DNA of 58,244 nucleotides from an archaeon (GTDB lineage: Archaea > Micrarchaeota > Micrarchaeia > Anstonellales > Bilamarchaeaceae): positions 1 to 58,244 of the forward strand of contig JAGVNI010000001.1 in the NCBI GenBank assembly GCA_020053355.1, given 5' to 3'. Position 1 is the first letter of the stretch; each line of letters begins with the position of its first letter. This document shows positions 26,224 to 33,443 of the stretch, in pieces. A model generated the notes under the pieces. That model ran no database searches. It saw only the letters and a program-made list of their open reading frames with translations, and was not told the DNA's origin. The translations under genes and the position numbers were made by a program.

Positions 26224-27381
26224 TCAGTTCATCCTAAGTATGACAGGACAATCCTTACGCGCATGCAGATGCCCCCGTAAAGTCTCTGACAGCTCCAGGT
26301 AAGCGAGAAGTTTCGGGACGCATTCCAGGTCCCTGAGCGAAACCGGGATTTCAACCGAATCATTCGAGCCGTCATGCACGGCTTGCCGAAGAACGTCGGA
26401 TATCATCCTTTTCGCCTCATCGCTGAGCATCACTTCGGATGCCAGGAGGCTGTGGTGCGCCCGGCATTGGAGGTTATGGGCATACCTGCTTTCCGCCCAC
26501 ATGCGGACGCTCTCCATCTCCAGGGAGCAGGATTTCGGATTGATGAACGAGGTGGCGGAGGCCAGGTCGTGCGAAGCGTCCGGCAAGGTCCAAATCGAGG
26601 CGGCATCGTGAAGCAGATGCCCGATTCCCATGGCCTTCCTGGTGCCATCGCCCTCAGGTTCCAGGGCTTGCGCGGCTATTTCGCGCATCAGTGAAATGCT
26701 CTGCTCGTATGCCAGCTTCATGCGCATTAGGGAAAGGACTGCGGCATCATCGAGGACTTCGAAGCCTGCGACAGCGTTGTGTGTCGGGAGCGGGATGGCG
26801 TACGGGGGAAGGAAAGTCAGGAATTCCGGCTCCGGACTCATTGCGAGTATTGTAGGGACGGGCTCTCCGACCGGGATGCTGCCCACCAGCCATGGCATCG
26901 AGCGCAGGGCCTTGAGTTTCGGATTCTCCATGTCGAAATGCATGTAAGAGAAGTGGGCGGGAAAGCCAAGCTTCCGCAGGACTGCGACGCCCACCAGCGT
27001 AAGCCCCTCCATATCCACGGCCCGGACCGGCGTGCTGCCCGCCATGCCCGGTTCGACATTTGCCACCCTGCCGGCGGATTCGCAGATTCCTGGGGGGCTG
27101 TATGGGGTTACGATGAACGGGACTTTAAGCCATGAGCGTTCGCCGCCAGGCAGATTCTGAGGCGAAAGCGTGGCGATGGCCGCACCCACAATGCTGTTGT
27201 GGGCGCCGAACTTCATCCTTGAACCCACGTCATCGGAAAGCTTGGCGATGGCGCCGGATTGGTCCTGGAAAGGGCCGTCGAGCATTGTTCCAGAATCTCG
27301 CAAATCGTCTTTCAGCTTCCGGAACTGCGCCCTGAGCACGGCCGGGCGCTCCGAGTTTTGGATGAACAGTGACCTTGCCAT
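26224..27381 (-). CDS. Unrecognised 385-residue protein
   Basis: I do not recognise this family. The protein is soluble and mixed alpha/beta. The middle section VDMEGLTLVGVAVLRKLGFP followed by AHFSYMHFDM loosely recalls the helix-strand core of transglutaminase-like proteins, in which a Cys would sit at the start of the helix. That Cys is absent here, although a Cys occurs earlier in PGICESAG. The C-terminal half is helical, with SLMRMKLAYEQSISLMREI and many His (KAMGIGHLLHDAASIW). A TATA-like CTTTTTATAAC lies 26-36 bp upstream. It is divergent from the HEAT-like gene at 27444. Confidence 0.5.
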   Translation of the reverse strand: MARSLFIQNSERPAVLRAQFRKLKDDLRDSGTMLDGPFQDQSGAIAKLSDDVGSRMKFGAHNSIVGAAIATLSPQNLPGGERSWLKVPFIVTPYSPPGICESAGRVANVEPGMAGSTPVRAVDMEGLTLVGVAVLRKLGFPAHFSYMHFDMENPKLKALRSMPWLVGSIPVGEPVPTILAMSPEPEFLTFLPPYAIPLPTHNAVAGFEVLDDAAVLSLMRMKLAYEQSISLMREIAAQALEPEGDGTRKAMGIGHLLHDAASIWTLPDASHDLASATSFINPKSCSLEMESVRMWAESRYAHNLQCRAHHSLLASEVMLSDEAKRMISDVLRQAVHDGSNDSVEIPVSLRDLECVPKLLAYLELSETLRGHLHARKDCPVILRMN

Positions 27382-27443
27382 GACAATAGGATATGCGGCA
27401 TTAGTTATAAAAAGATTATGAAAATGTAATATATATAAATACT

Positions 27444-27971
27444 ATGCGGCAAAGGGATTTAGCGAGTGGTCATGTGCAAGCTCTGAAAATCCAACCGAGA
27501 AGGCGACGGCACCCAGGGCATACGGTTGTCGTTTTCAGGGAGCGCCGGATTCTCGAGGAAAAACAGCTTCTAAAACAGCCCCTGAAGGAAACGCCCGAAT
27601 CGATGAGGCTGATGATGCTAAGGGACCAGATAAATGATTTAGTCGGAATCATGAGGCAGCATCGGGAAGCCGTGGTGATTGTCGGAGGGCTCCTTAAAGA
27701 CGAGCATGTCGGCGTCGGGGCGATTGCCGCGGATGTCCTAAAGGAAGCGGTCATCGCAGGAGTCGATGTCTCCCCTTCTGAAGGCGCATTGAAGGAAGCC
27801 ATTGGGAACAGGTACGCCCAGAGGAATGCCGCCGGGGCATTGGCCCTCCTTTATGTCAAAAGAGGGGATGTCTCGGCCATGGGGAAGCTCCTAAGCCATC
27901 GCGACCAGGCGGTGAGAGATGCCGCCGGGACTGTTTGCACCGATGCTCCTGACGGCCTTCCGAAGGGATAG
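27444..27971 (+). CDS. Small HEAT-repeat-like protein
   Basis: A protein of up to 175 residues. The C-terminal 110 residues form short helix pairs of HEAT style: LLKDEHVGVGAIAADVLKEA, then a segment around AIGNRYAQRNAAGALALLYV, then LLSHRDQAVRDAAGTV. The N-terminus is very basic (IQPRRRRHPGH), which could bind nucleic acid. The start is uncertain: the TATA-like ATATATATAAAT lies only a few bases before the ATG at 27444, so transcription would start near 27463 and the GTG at 27474 may be the real start. Function unknown. Confidence 0.5.
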   Translation: MRQRDLASGHVQALKIQPRRRRHPGHTVVVFRERRILEEKQLLKQPLKETPESMRLMMLRDQINDLVGIMRQHREAVVIVGGLLKDEHVGVGAIAADVLKEAVIAGVDVSPSEGALKEAIGNRYAQRNAAGALALLYVKRGDVSAMGKLLSHRDQAVRDAAGTVCTDAPDGLPKG

Positions 27972-28038
27972 GAGAGCCTGCAGGGCACATCAGGTTAATA
28001 TTCATTGGCATGAAAAAGTGAGCATATAGGTGTAGATT

Positions 28039-28731
28039 ATGGTTAACCAAATGCGTGAAAGGCCGGCTGAATTGCAACCAGTTACTCTGAGCCCGATTCA
28101 GACACAGCAGGTTCGGGATATCGCGCGCGCTTGCGGCGCTGACCCGGACTTCCTTCTCAGGGTTTTGCGCGAATCCACAGTGGCGAATCGAGGCCAGCAT
28201 ATAGGGATTTCAAGTTCACTGCCAGCCGGCACGTCCGCCGAAATGAGGGCGCTGGATTTGGGCCATGCGATATTAAGGCAGGCATACGAAGGGCCCAGCG
28301 GCGTCAGGACGAGGCCCGAGTTCTCGGCCGCCAACCTTGGTTCGGCCGCTTATGAATACATTAGGCATACGCACACGTTCGGGGTGGAGACCACGGTAAT
28401 CAGCGAGAAGTCGACGGTATGGCTCCAGAGGCAGGCAACGAGGTTCGGCCTGAACATGGGAGTCCTGCGGGATGCCATCGTCGCGTATTCATCCCTTATC
28501 GATACCAATCCGGACCTGGCGAGAGAAGCGCTCCGGCACGGCGCCGACGGCGACCGGAGGGTGGAGGCGTTCGCACTCGCATTCTGCTCCAACGCCCTGA
28601 CGCGCCAGCCCCAGGAAGGGGGGAATATCGAGCTTTTCATCAGGACAGCGGATACGAATGCGATGCTTGCGCAGTTCCGCAGGGAGGCCGGGGAGGACGT
28701 CCTCGCTTCGAGGCCCCGCAGGACCGCATAA
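28039..28731 (+). CDS. Unrecognised 230-residue helical protein
   Basis: A mostly helical, soluble protein with no domain I can name. It contains VRDIARACGADPDFLLRVLR near the N-terminus, ANLGSAAYEYIRHTHTFGVE and LQRQATRFGLNMGVLRDAIV, and ends in a basic tail (ASRPRRTA). Its style (short helices, PEFSAANLGS-like turns) resembles the repeat region of the large caspase-like protein at 3151-6450, but I see no direct alignment. A TATA-like CATATAGG lies close upstream. The reading frame is clean and its codon use is like that of its neighbours. Confidence 0.5.
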   Translation: MVNQMRERPAELQPVTLSPIQTQQVRDIARACGADPDFLLRVLRESTVANRGQHIGISSSLPAGTSAEMRALDLGHAILRQAYEGPSGVRTRPEFSAANLGSAAYEYIRHTHTFGVETTVISEKSTVWLQRQATRFGLNMGVLRDAIVAYSSLIDTNPDLAREALRHGADGDRRVEAFALAFCSNALTRQPQEGGNIELFIRTADTNAMLAQFRREAGEDVLASRPRRTA

Positions 28732-28793
28732 CCTGCGGTCTCGGCCGCATAAAAAAAGGAATCGTTTAAATTCGTCCACTCTGAGTCTAGTAC

Positions 28794-29141
28794 ATGAGGA
28801 TACTGCTCGCCATCCTGGTGATAGCGATTATCGTCGGGTACGGATGTACGAGCCAGGGCCAACAACCCCAAGCGCCCCCGGATAATGCCACGGGCGATGG
28901 GACGGCGGTAACCCAGCAGGCGTGCGAATCGTCCGGCGGGCACTGGAACGAATGCGGCTCGGCGTGCCGGGGCGCCCCGCAAGGCACCGCATGCATCCTT
29001 ATGTGCGTCCAGTATTGCGAATGCGGAGGGATAGCAGGATTCGGCTGCCCTTCGGGCTATGAATGCACGGATTACCTGCCAGACAAGGATACTCCTGATG
29101 CCATGGGCATCTGCAAGAAACTTTCCCCGAGTGGGAAGTAG
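28794..29141 (+). CDS. Cys-rich putative lipoprotein
   Basis: A 115-residue protein with signal MRILLAILVIAIIVGYGC, ending in a lipobox-like VGYGC. The mature domain, about 60 residues before a short tail, has about ten Cys in close pairs (CGSACRG, CILMCVQYCECGG, FGCPSGYEC), implying a disulfide-bonded small domain outside the membrane. The start at 28794 fits a leaderless message from CGTTTAAATTC at 28762-28772. It is followed 14 bp later by the SIMPL gene, probably in the same transcript. Confidence 0.6.
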   Translation: MRILLAILVIAIIVGYGCTSQGQQPQAPPDNATGDGTAVTQQACESSGGHWNECGSACRGAPQGTACILMCVQYCECGGIAGFGCPSGYECTDYLPDKDTPDAMGICKKLSPSGK

Positions 29142-29155
29142 GATAGGTGATATGT

Positions 29156-30016
29156 ATGGTTAAAGAAGAAGAAACCGGGATGTGTTGTCCCGGCGGTTGC
29201 GGGACGATGGCGATTCCGGTCGCCATCATCCTGGCTCTCGGATTGATGGGCGGCGGATACCTGCTCGCCCAGGGCGATTTTGCCACCAAGGTCAACGTGA
29301 CGAGCGGGCCGACCAACCCGAATGTGTATGTGTCGAGCACCCCTCCGGAGCACGCGATAAGCGTTTCGGCGACGTCTTCGGAGAAAATCGCGCCCGACCT
29401 GCTGAACATACAGGTGAGGGTGCAGACGGAGTCTGCAAACGCCAAGAAGTCGCAGGAGGATAACGCCGATGTGAGCGCAGACCTCAGGACCAAGCTCAAA
29501 GCGCTCGGTCTCAACGACTCGGCCATCCAGACGGTTTCGTACAGCGTCGACCCCGTCTATGACAGCACGTACCTGTGCGATAAGAACGGGTACAACTGCC
29601 GCTATGACTCGAAACTGACCGGCTACCGCACGACGCACTCGCTGAATGTCAAGCTTACCGACCTTACAACGGGCGGCGATGTGATTGACGCGGCTGCAAG
29701 CGCGGGAACGAACCAGACATTCGTCGACTATGTGCAGTTCACCCTCAAAGACGAAACGAAGAGGTCTGTCGAGAAAGCGCTCCTGAAAGAAGCGTCCGCA
29801 GATGCGAAATCCAAGGCGCAAAGCATATGCGAGGGGCTTGGGATAACGCTCGGAAACGTCCTTTCCGCAAGCGAGTCCTACAGCTACTACCCCACGTACT
29901 ACCGTGCTGCGTCTTATGACATGGCCGGAGCTGCAGCGCCCAAGGCGACCGAGCTTTCGCCGGGCGAGGTGGATGTCTCGGCAACCGTAAGCACGAGCTT
30001 CGCCGTAGGGAGCTAA
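29156..30016 (+). CDS. SIMPL domain (DUF541/YggE-like) membrane-anchored protein
   Basis: A 286-residue protein with an N-terminal membrane helix (TMAIPVAIILALGLMGGGYL). Outside it lies a SIMPL domain starting HAISVSATSSEKIAPDLLNI, the usual beta-strand entry. It continues with LRTKLKALGLNDSAIQTVSY, YRTTHSLNVKLTDLTTGGDV and KALLKEASADAKSKAQSICE. Bacterial YggE/BP26 proteins are periplasmic or outer-membrane-linked and associated with oxidative stress; the biochemical role is not settled. The N-terminus has a CCPGGCG cluster before the helix. The ATG at 29156 is chosen over the GTG at 29147; AGGTGA precedes it. Confidence 0.85.
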   Translation: MVKEEETGMCCPGGCGTMAIPVAIILALGLMGGGYLLAQGDFATKVNVTSGPTNPNVYVSSTPPEHAISVSATSSEKIAPDLLNIQVRVQTESANAKKSQEDNADVSADLRTKLKALGLNDSAIQTVSYSVDPVYDSTYLCDKNGYNCRYDSKLTGYRTTHSLNVKLTDLTTGGDVIDAAASAGTNQTFVDYVQFTLKDETKRSVEKALLKEASADAKSKAQSICEGLGITLGNVLSASESYSYYPTYYRAASYDMAGAAAPKATELSPGEVDVSATVSTSFAVGS

Positions 30017-30056
30017 AAGGCACAGCTTTATTTTCTTTTTTCCCTTTTATTTCTTC
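30017..30056 (+). terminator. T-rich stretch between SIMPL and YdjM-like genes
   Basis: Directly after the stop codon comes CTTTATTTTCTTTTTTCCC, then TTTTATTTCTTC, without a hairpin. It may end the SIMPL transcript. CTTTATTTTC, about 27 bp before the next ATG, could also act as a weak TATA element. Confidence 0.4.
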
Positions 30057-30524
30057 ATGGATTGGCGTTCCCATGTTTTGATAGGGGCCGTGCTCGGACT
30101 GGGCGTATTCGTATTGCTGGGAGAGGACGTTTTCGCACTGGTTATGCTCACCGCGTTCTCAGGCCTTAGCGCGCTGGCTCCGGATTTGGACCATGATTCA
30201 AGCAAGGGAAGGCAGTGGCTTGATGTCGCATTCGTCGGGCTCGCATTCATGACTGTTTACGGCTCTGCCTGCGGGGCCGGCATCTGCCTGCCCGCCATCA
30301 GGAACATCGGTTCGATGGTCGTGACGTTCCTTGCAATGGCGGGGGTGTATTTCCTGTTTTTCCGGTTCCTGAAACCGAGGCACAGGGGGATAACGCATAC
30401 GTTCGCAGCGTGCTTCGCTTTCGCGGTATTGCTCTATTTCATGACGGGAAAGATGCTGGCCCTGGCCGGCCTCGTCGGTTACGCATCGCACCTTATCGCT
30501 GACAATGAGCTGAAATTGCTTTAG
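30057..30524 (+). CDS. YdjM-like membrane-bound metal-dependent hydrolase
   Basis: A 155-residue protein of the YdjM/DUF457 family. It has four membrane helices and the family's polar motifs at helix ends: DWRSHVLIGAVLG at the N-terminus, SALAPDLDHDSS around residue 43, KPRHRGITHTFA near 103 and GYASHLIADNE near the C-terminus. These His/Asp residues are thought to bind a metal. In E. coli ydjM is an SOS-regulated membrane protein; the substrate is unknown. The ORF ends before a 229-bp gap with a candidate small RNA. Confidence 0.8.
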   Translation: MDWRSHVLIGAVLGLGVFVLLGEDVFALVMLTAFSGLSALAPDLDHDSSKGRQWLDVAFVGLAFMTVYGSACGAGICLPAIRNIGSMVVTFLAMAGVYFLFFRFLKPRHRGITHTFAACFAFAVLLYFMTGKMLALAGLVGYASHLIADNELKLL

Positions 30525-30542
30525 ACGGCACTAATTTTGCAC

Positions 30543-30554
30543 CCCCCTAGGGGG
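30543..30554. repeat. 12-bp perfect palindrome CCCCCTAGGGGG
   Basis: A fully self-complementary G/C palindrome 18 bp after the YdjM-like gene and just before the TATA-like CATATACTTTAAT. It could be the BRE/operator side of the promoter of the candidate RNA, or part of a terminator, but no T-run follows. Confidence 0.4.
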
Positions 30555-30587
30555 ACGCATATACTTTAATTGATAATTAGTTCTAGT

Positions 30588-30700
30588 TGATAGAAGAACG
30601 TGTATTGATGAATGGTTTCAATCACGTTGCTAGGGGTAGGGGAATGGATCAAGGGGCCGGCAACGTCTTGGTAACTGCGTTAGCCGGCCCTGCTTTTTTT
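30588..30700 (+). ncRNA. Candidate small RNA with switch-like hairpins and terminator
   Basis: A gap of 229 bp without a gene. A TATA-like ATATACTTT at about 30559-30567 predicts a start near 30588. Hairpin 1 is CGTGTATTGA (30599-30608) with TCAATCACG (30618-30626), 9 bp with one bulge. Hairpin 2 is GGGCCGGC (30654-30661) with GCCGGCCC (30683-30690). It is extended inward by AACG/CGTT across one bulged A and followed by seven T (30694-30700), a bacterial-style terminator. ACGTTGC (30624-30630) is exactly complementary to GCAACGT (30660-30666), so it could open both hairpins. No gene follows on this strand; the next gene (pit) is convergent. It does not resemble tRNA, 5S, SRP or RNase P RNA. 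Confidence 0.5.
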
Positions 30701-30753
30701 AATAAAACCCAGCCAGTTCCAAGCCGACACACGGAACCCGGTTGCACCCGCGC

Positions 30754-31764
30754 CTACATGAACATATTCAAGACGACGAACGTCCCCCAGGCGACGATGG
30801 CGCTGAATGGGATTGTTATGACCCATGCCAGGACGATGTTCCGGCTTACGCCCCAACGGACGCCTTTCGGGTTAGCCATGGAGCCGACCCCCATTATCGA
30901 GCCGGCAATCGCGTGCGTGGTGCTGACCGGGATGCCGAGGCCGGCCATCAGAACGAGGACCCCCCCGCCCGCCGTCTCGGCGCAAAATCCCTGATAGGGC
31001 CGCAGCCGGGTGATTTTATGGGCCATTGTCTTCACGATACGCCAACCGCCAAGCCAGGTTCCAAGGCAGATTGAGGTATGGCATACCAGGACGACCCAAA
31101 GCGGAACGGTGAAATCGGCGAGGAATCCGGCCCCCACCAGGAGTATGGTGATGATCCCCATGGTTTTTTGGGCATCGTTGGTCCCGTGCGTGACCGAATA
31201 GAAAAATGCGGAGAACAGCTGGAGTTTCTTGAACCAGCCGTTTATCTTTGCCGGAGCGGCTTTCATGAAGATGCGCATGATTATCAGCGCGAACACTACC
31301 GACGTGATGAAACCCAGCAGCGGGGAGACCACGATGAAGATGAGGACCTTGAGGATGCCGTCGTAAACGAGCACGCTGGAGCCGACAGCCGCCATTGCAG
31401 CGCCGATTAGGCCCCCCACGAGCGCATGGCTGCTCGAAACTGGGATTCCGAAGTACCAGGTGATGATGTTCCATAATATGGCCCCGGCGAGCGAGGCAAG
31501 AATCATGAGGATGAATGTCTCCTGGGGGAGGACCGAACTGATGGCGCCCGTGTCGATAATCCCCTTGCCGATTGTCGCGGCTATCGCAGTGGAGAAGAAA
31601 AGGGGGCCGATAAGGTTCCCGATTGCAGCCATGGAGACCGCCTGCATCGGGGTCAGGACGCGGGTGGCGACGACTGTGGAGATTGCGTTGGCGCTGTCGT
31701 GGAAGCCGTTGAGGAAATCGAAGACGAGCGCCATTATGATGGTGAAAATCAGCAGTTCAATCAT
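30754..31764 (-). CDS. pit: PiT family inorganic phosphate permease
   Basis: A 336-residue permease importing phosphate (probably as a metal-phosphate complex) with a cation. It shows the two inverted family repeats: GFHDSANAISTVVATRVLTP at the N-terminus and VTHGTNDAQKTMGIITILLV after a cytoplasmic loop. Paired PVSSSHALVGGLIG and PVSTTHAIAGSIMG motifs mark the two halves. About ten membrane helices are expected. The length is typical of the shorter archaeal form. It lies 10 bp after the DUF47 gene in the same direction, forming the usual pair. Confidence 0.95.
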   Translation of the reverse strand: MIELLIFTIIMALVFDFLNGFHDSANAISTVVATRVLTPMQAVSMAAIGNLIGPLFFSTAIAATIGKGIIDTGAISSVLPQETFILMILASLAGAILWNIITWYFGIPVSSSHALVGGLIGAAMAAVGSSVLVYDGILKVLIFIVVSPLLGFITSVVFALIIMRIFMKAAPAKINGWFKKLQLFSAFFYSVTHGTNDAQKTMGIITILLVGAGFLADFTVPLWVVLVCHTSICLGTWLGGWRIVKTMAHKITRLRPYQGFCAETAGGGVLVLMAGLGIPVSTTHAIAGSIMGVGSMANPKGVRWGVSRNIVLAWVITIPFSAIVAWGTFVVLNMFM

Positions 31765-31774
31765 ATGCCCAACC

Positions 31775-32413
31775 CTAAGCGTGCTTCATCACAATGTCCG
31801 AGATGTTCTGGGACGCCTTGTCGGCCTTGTCGGTCGCCGCCTCCAGGCAATCCAGGATTTCCTTGTTCTTTAGAATCGCGATTGCGTCGGTTGTCTTGAA
31901 CAGGGCGGTTATCGCCTTGGCGTGCACCTCGTCGGCCTTGATTTCGAAGTGCTTCACCCGGTTGCAGTGGGCCGAGACTTTGCCATAGGTCCGGGAATGG
32001 TTTATTGCGACGACGGCATTCTTGAGCTCCTCGGTCTGCTCCACCAGTATCTGCGAAAGCTCGACCATCGGAGGCGAAGGCTTCTGGATGTCGTATGAGA
32101 CGAGCAATGCGGAAGCATGGTCCACCATGTCGACGACGTCATCGAGCGCATTTGCCAATGAGGATATGTCCGCGTGGTCGATGGGGACGATGAACGTCTT
32201 ATTGAGGGCGGTGTAGATGGCGCGCATCAGCTCGTCCCCCTCGTGCTCCAGGTTCTTGATTTTTTTGACTTTGGCGCTTATGTCCCGGTAGTCCCCCATC
32301 AAGCCGAACAGTTCGTGGGAGGCCGCGTGGGCCGTCTCCGCCTGCTTCTGAAGCAAATCGAAAAAAAAGTGGTCCTGAGGCACAACCAGGTTCTTTATCA
32401 TTTTCAAAGGCAT
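31775..32413 (-). CDS. DUF47 (PhoU-like) phosphate transport accessory protein
   Basis: A 212-residue all-helical protein of the DUF47/TIGR00153 family, a PhoU-like cytoplasmic partner of PiT permeases. Evidence is KVKKIKNLEHEGDELMRAIY, followed by ALNKTFIVPIDHADISSLAN and ALDDVVDMVDHASALL, and KHFEIKADEVHAKAITALF in the second bundle. The acidic clusters (EHEGDE, HADISSLANALDDVVD) are the metal-binding positions of PhoU-like proteins. It probably regulates the PiT permease encoded directly after it. Confidence 0.92.
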   Translation of the reverse strand: MPLKMIKNLVVPQDHFFFDLLQKQAETAHAASHELFGLMGDYRDISAKVKKIKNLEHEGDELMRAIYTALNKTFIVPIDHADISSLANALDDVVDMVDHASALLVSYDIQKPSPPMVELSQILVEQTEELKNAVVAINHSRTYGKVSAHCNRVKHFEIKADEVHAKAITALFKTTDAIAILKNKEILDCLEAATDKADKASQNISDIVMKHA

Positions 32414-32460
32414 GACTTCACCATCTTACCAATAGTTGGTTAGGGCTTGTTTTTTTACAT
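32414..32460 (-). promoter_or_regulatory. Promoter of the DUF47-pit operon
   Basis: On the minus strand, TGTAAAAAAACAAG at about 32443-32456 is a TATA-like element. Between it and the start codon lies an imperfect palindrome, TAACCAACTATTGGTAA at about 32422-32438. This is a possible operator near the expected transcription start. GGTGAAG just before the ATG can bind the ribosome. Confidence 0.35.
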
Positions 32461-32543
32461 CCGCATTCAGGCCGGGGCGCACTGGCGTTCCGACTGCCAC
32501 CCGCCTCCGCACAGGTCCTGCGCATTTTCGCAGGCCCCGGGAT

Positions 32544-32915
32544 TCACAGCGACTCTTCCTTCTTCAGCTCGCAGCGAACATTGATTGATTTTTCCTGCCT
32601 CTCCTCGATGACACCGTCGCGGTTGAACGCGAAGAGAGTGATGTCGCATTTGTACATCTGCGGGTCCGTGTATTTATTGCTGTATATGCGGACCGCTTTC
32701 TCGAGGAATTCCTCTTTCCCCACGATGCCTATCCGGAGGCGGCCCTTGCGCAAAGAATTGTCCGAACTCAGGGAAAGGCGTTCGGGAACGGATACGTCCG
32801 CTTCGGCCCATGCCGCATGTGCGCCGTGGTTCTCCACGCGGAGTATCAGTTCGACATGGTGGCTTGTGAAGCCGAATAAAACGTCCGGGTGGCACCTGAG
32901 GCTGAGCTTGACCAT
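32544..32915 (-). CDS. Small beta-rich cytosolic protein
   Basis: A protein of about 123 residues with an immunoglobulin/arrestin-like strand pattern (VELILRVENHGAHAAWAEAD, then VSVPERLSLSSD, later KCDITLFAFNRDGV). The segment before GKEEFLEKAVRIYSNKYTDP resembles CARDB-type beta-sandwich domains, but there is no signal peptide. The ATG at 32915 is preferred over the one at 32954, because the region between them carries promoter-like sequence for the divergent gene. After the stop codon a hairpin CCTGCG/CGCAGG (32516-32533) may end the transcript. Function unknown; pairing with the divergent winged-helix gene could be meaningful. Confidence 0.55.
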   Translation of the reverse strand: MVKLSLRCHPDVLFGFTSHHVELILRVENHGAHAAWAEADVSVPERLSLSSDNSLRKGRLRIGIVGKEEFLEKAVRIYSNKYTDPQMYKCDITLFAFNRDGVIEERQEKSINVRCELKKEESL

Positions 32916-32990
32916 TCTCTCACCGGGCACGATATGCCCGTGTCTTACTAGCACAACTATGATTATAACCTTTATCCTGGATAACGCATC

Positions 32991-33443
32991 ATGATTCCGG
33001 AGTCGAGGCTGATACGCTCAGAGCTAACCATACGGGAGCTCGCCCTGCCCGATGACGTCCTTCTTGCGAGGAAATCCCTCATCCGCTGGATTGCGCTCTC
33101 ATTGGGCATGATACTGCCTAACGAAAGCCGGAGGCTGCTTCTGGACATACTGGAGGTGCTCTTCGAATTCCATATGAAGAACGACGCCCCGACGACTAAG
33201 GACATAATATCAAGGCTCACTGAATTGACGAACGAGGCGCAGAATCCGAAGGCGGTCTATTACCACCTGCAGAGGCTCAAGGATTTCGGGGTGCTGAGCC
33301 GGAAGAAGGGCAGGTATTACCTCGGCGACGGGGAAGGGAGGAGCCTCAAGGGGATATTCCGTGAGTTCTACATGAGGAAGGCTGACGGCGCGTTCACGAA
33401 CATAGATCGGGCGCTCGAGAAGCTGGAACATGGCTACAGGTAG
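32991..33443 (+). CDS. Winged-helix DNA-binding protein
   Basis: A 150-residue protein. Residues 50-110 fit a winged helix-turn-helix: RRLLLDILEVLFEFHMKNDA, then TTKDIISRLTELTNEAQNPK, then AVYYHLQRLKDFGVLSRKKG and a wing strand RYYLGDGE. The N-terminal 45 residues are a conserved-looking segment (SELTIRELALPDDVLLARKS). It is probably a transcription factor. Its stop codon touches the start codon of HMG-CoA reductase (33443/33444), so the two are likely in one transcript and it may regulate isoprenoid synthesis. That is inference. Confidence 0.7.
   Translation: MIPESRLIRSELTIRELALPDDVLLARKSLIRWIALSLGMILPNESRRLLLDILEVLFEFHMKNDAPTTKDIISRLTELTNEAQNPKAVYYHLQRLKDFGVLSRKKGRYYLGDGEGRSLKGIFREFYMRKADGAFTNIDRALEKLEHGYR

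Noticed and set aside
30588-30700. 5S rRNA or a tRNA in the gap after the YdjM-like gene
   Set aside because: There is no closing helix between the ends, no 5S loop motifs and no T-arm, whereas a terminator-like hairpin with seven T is clear.
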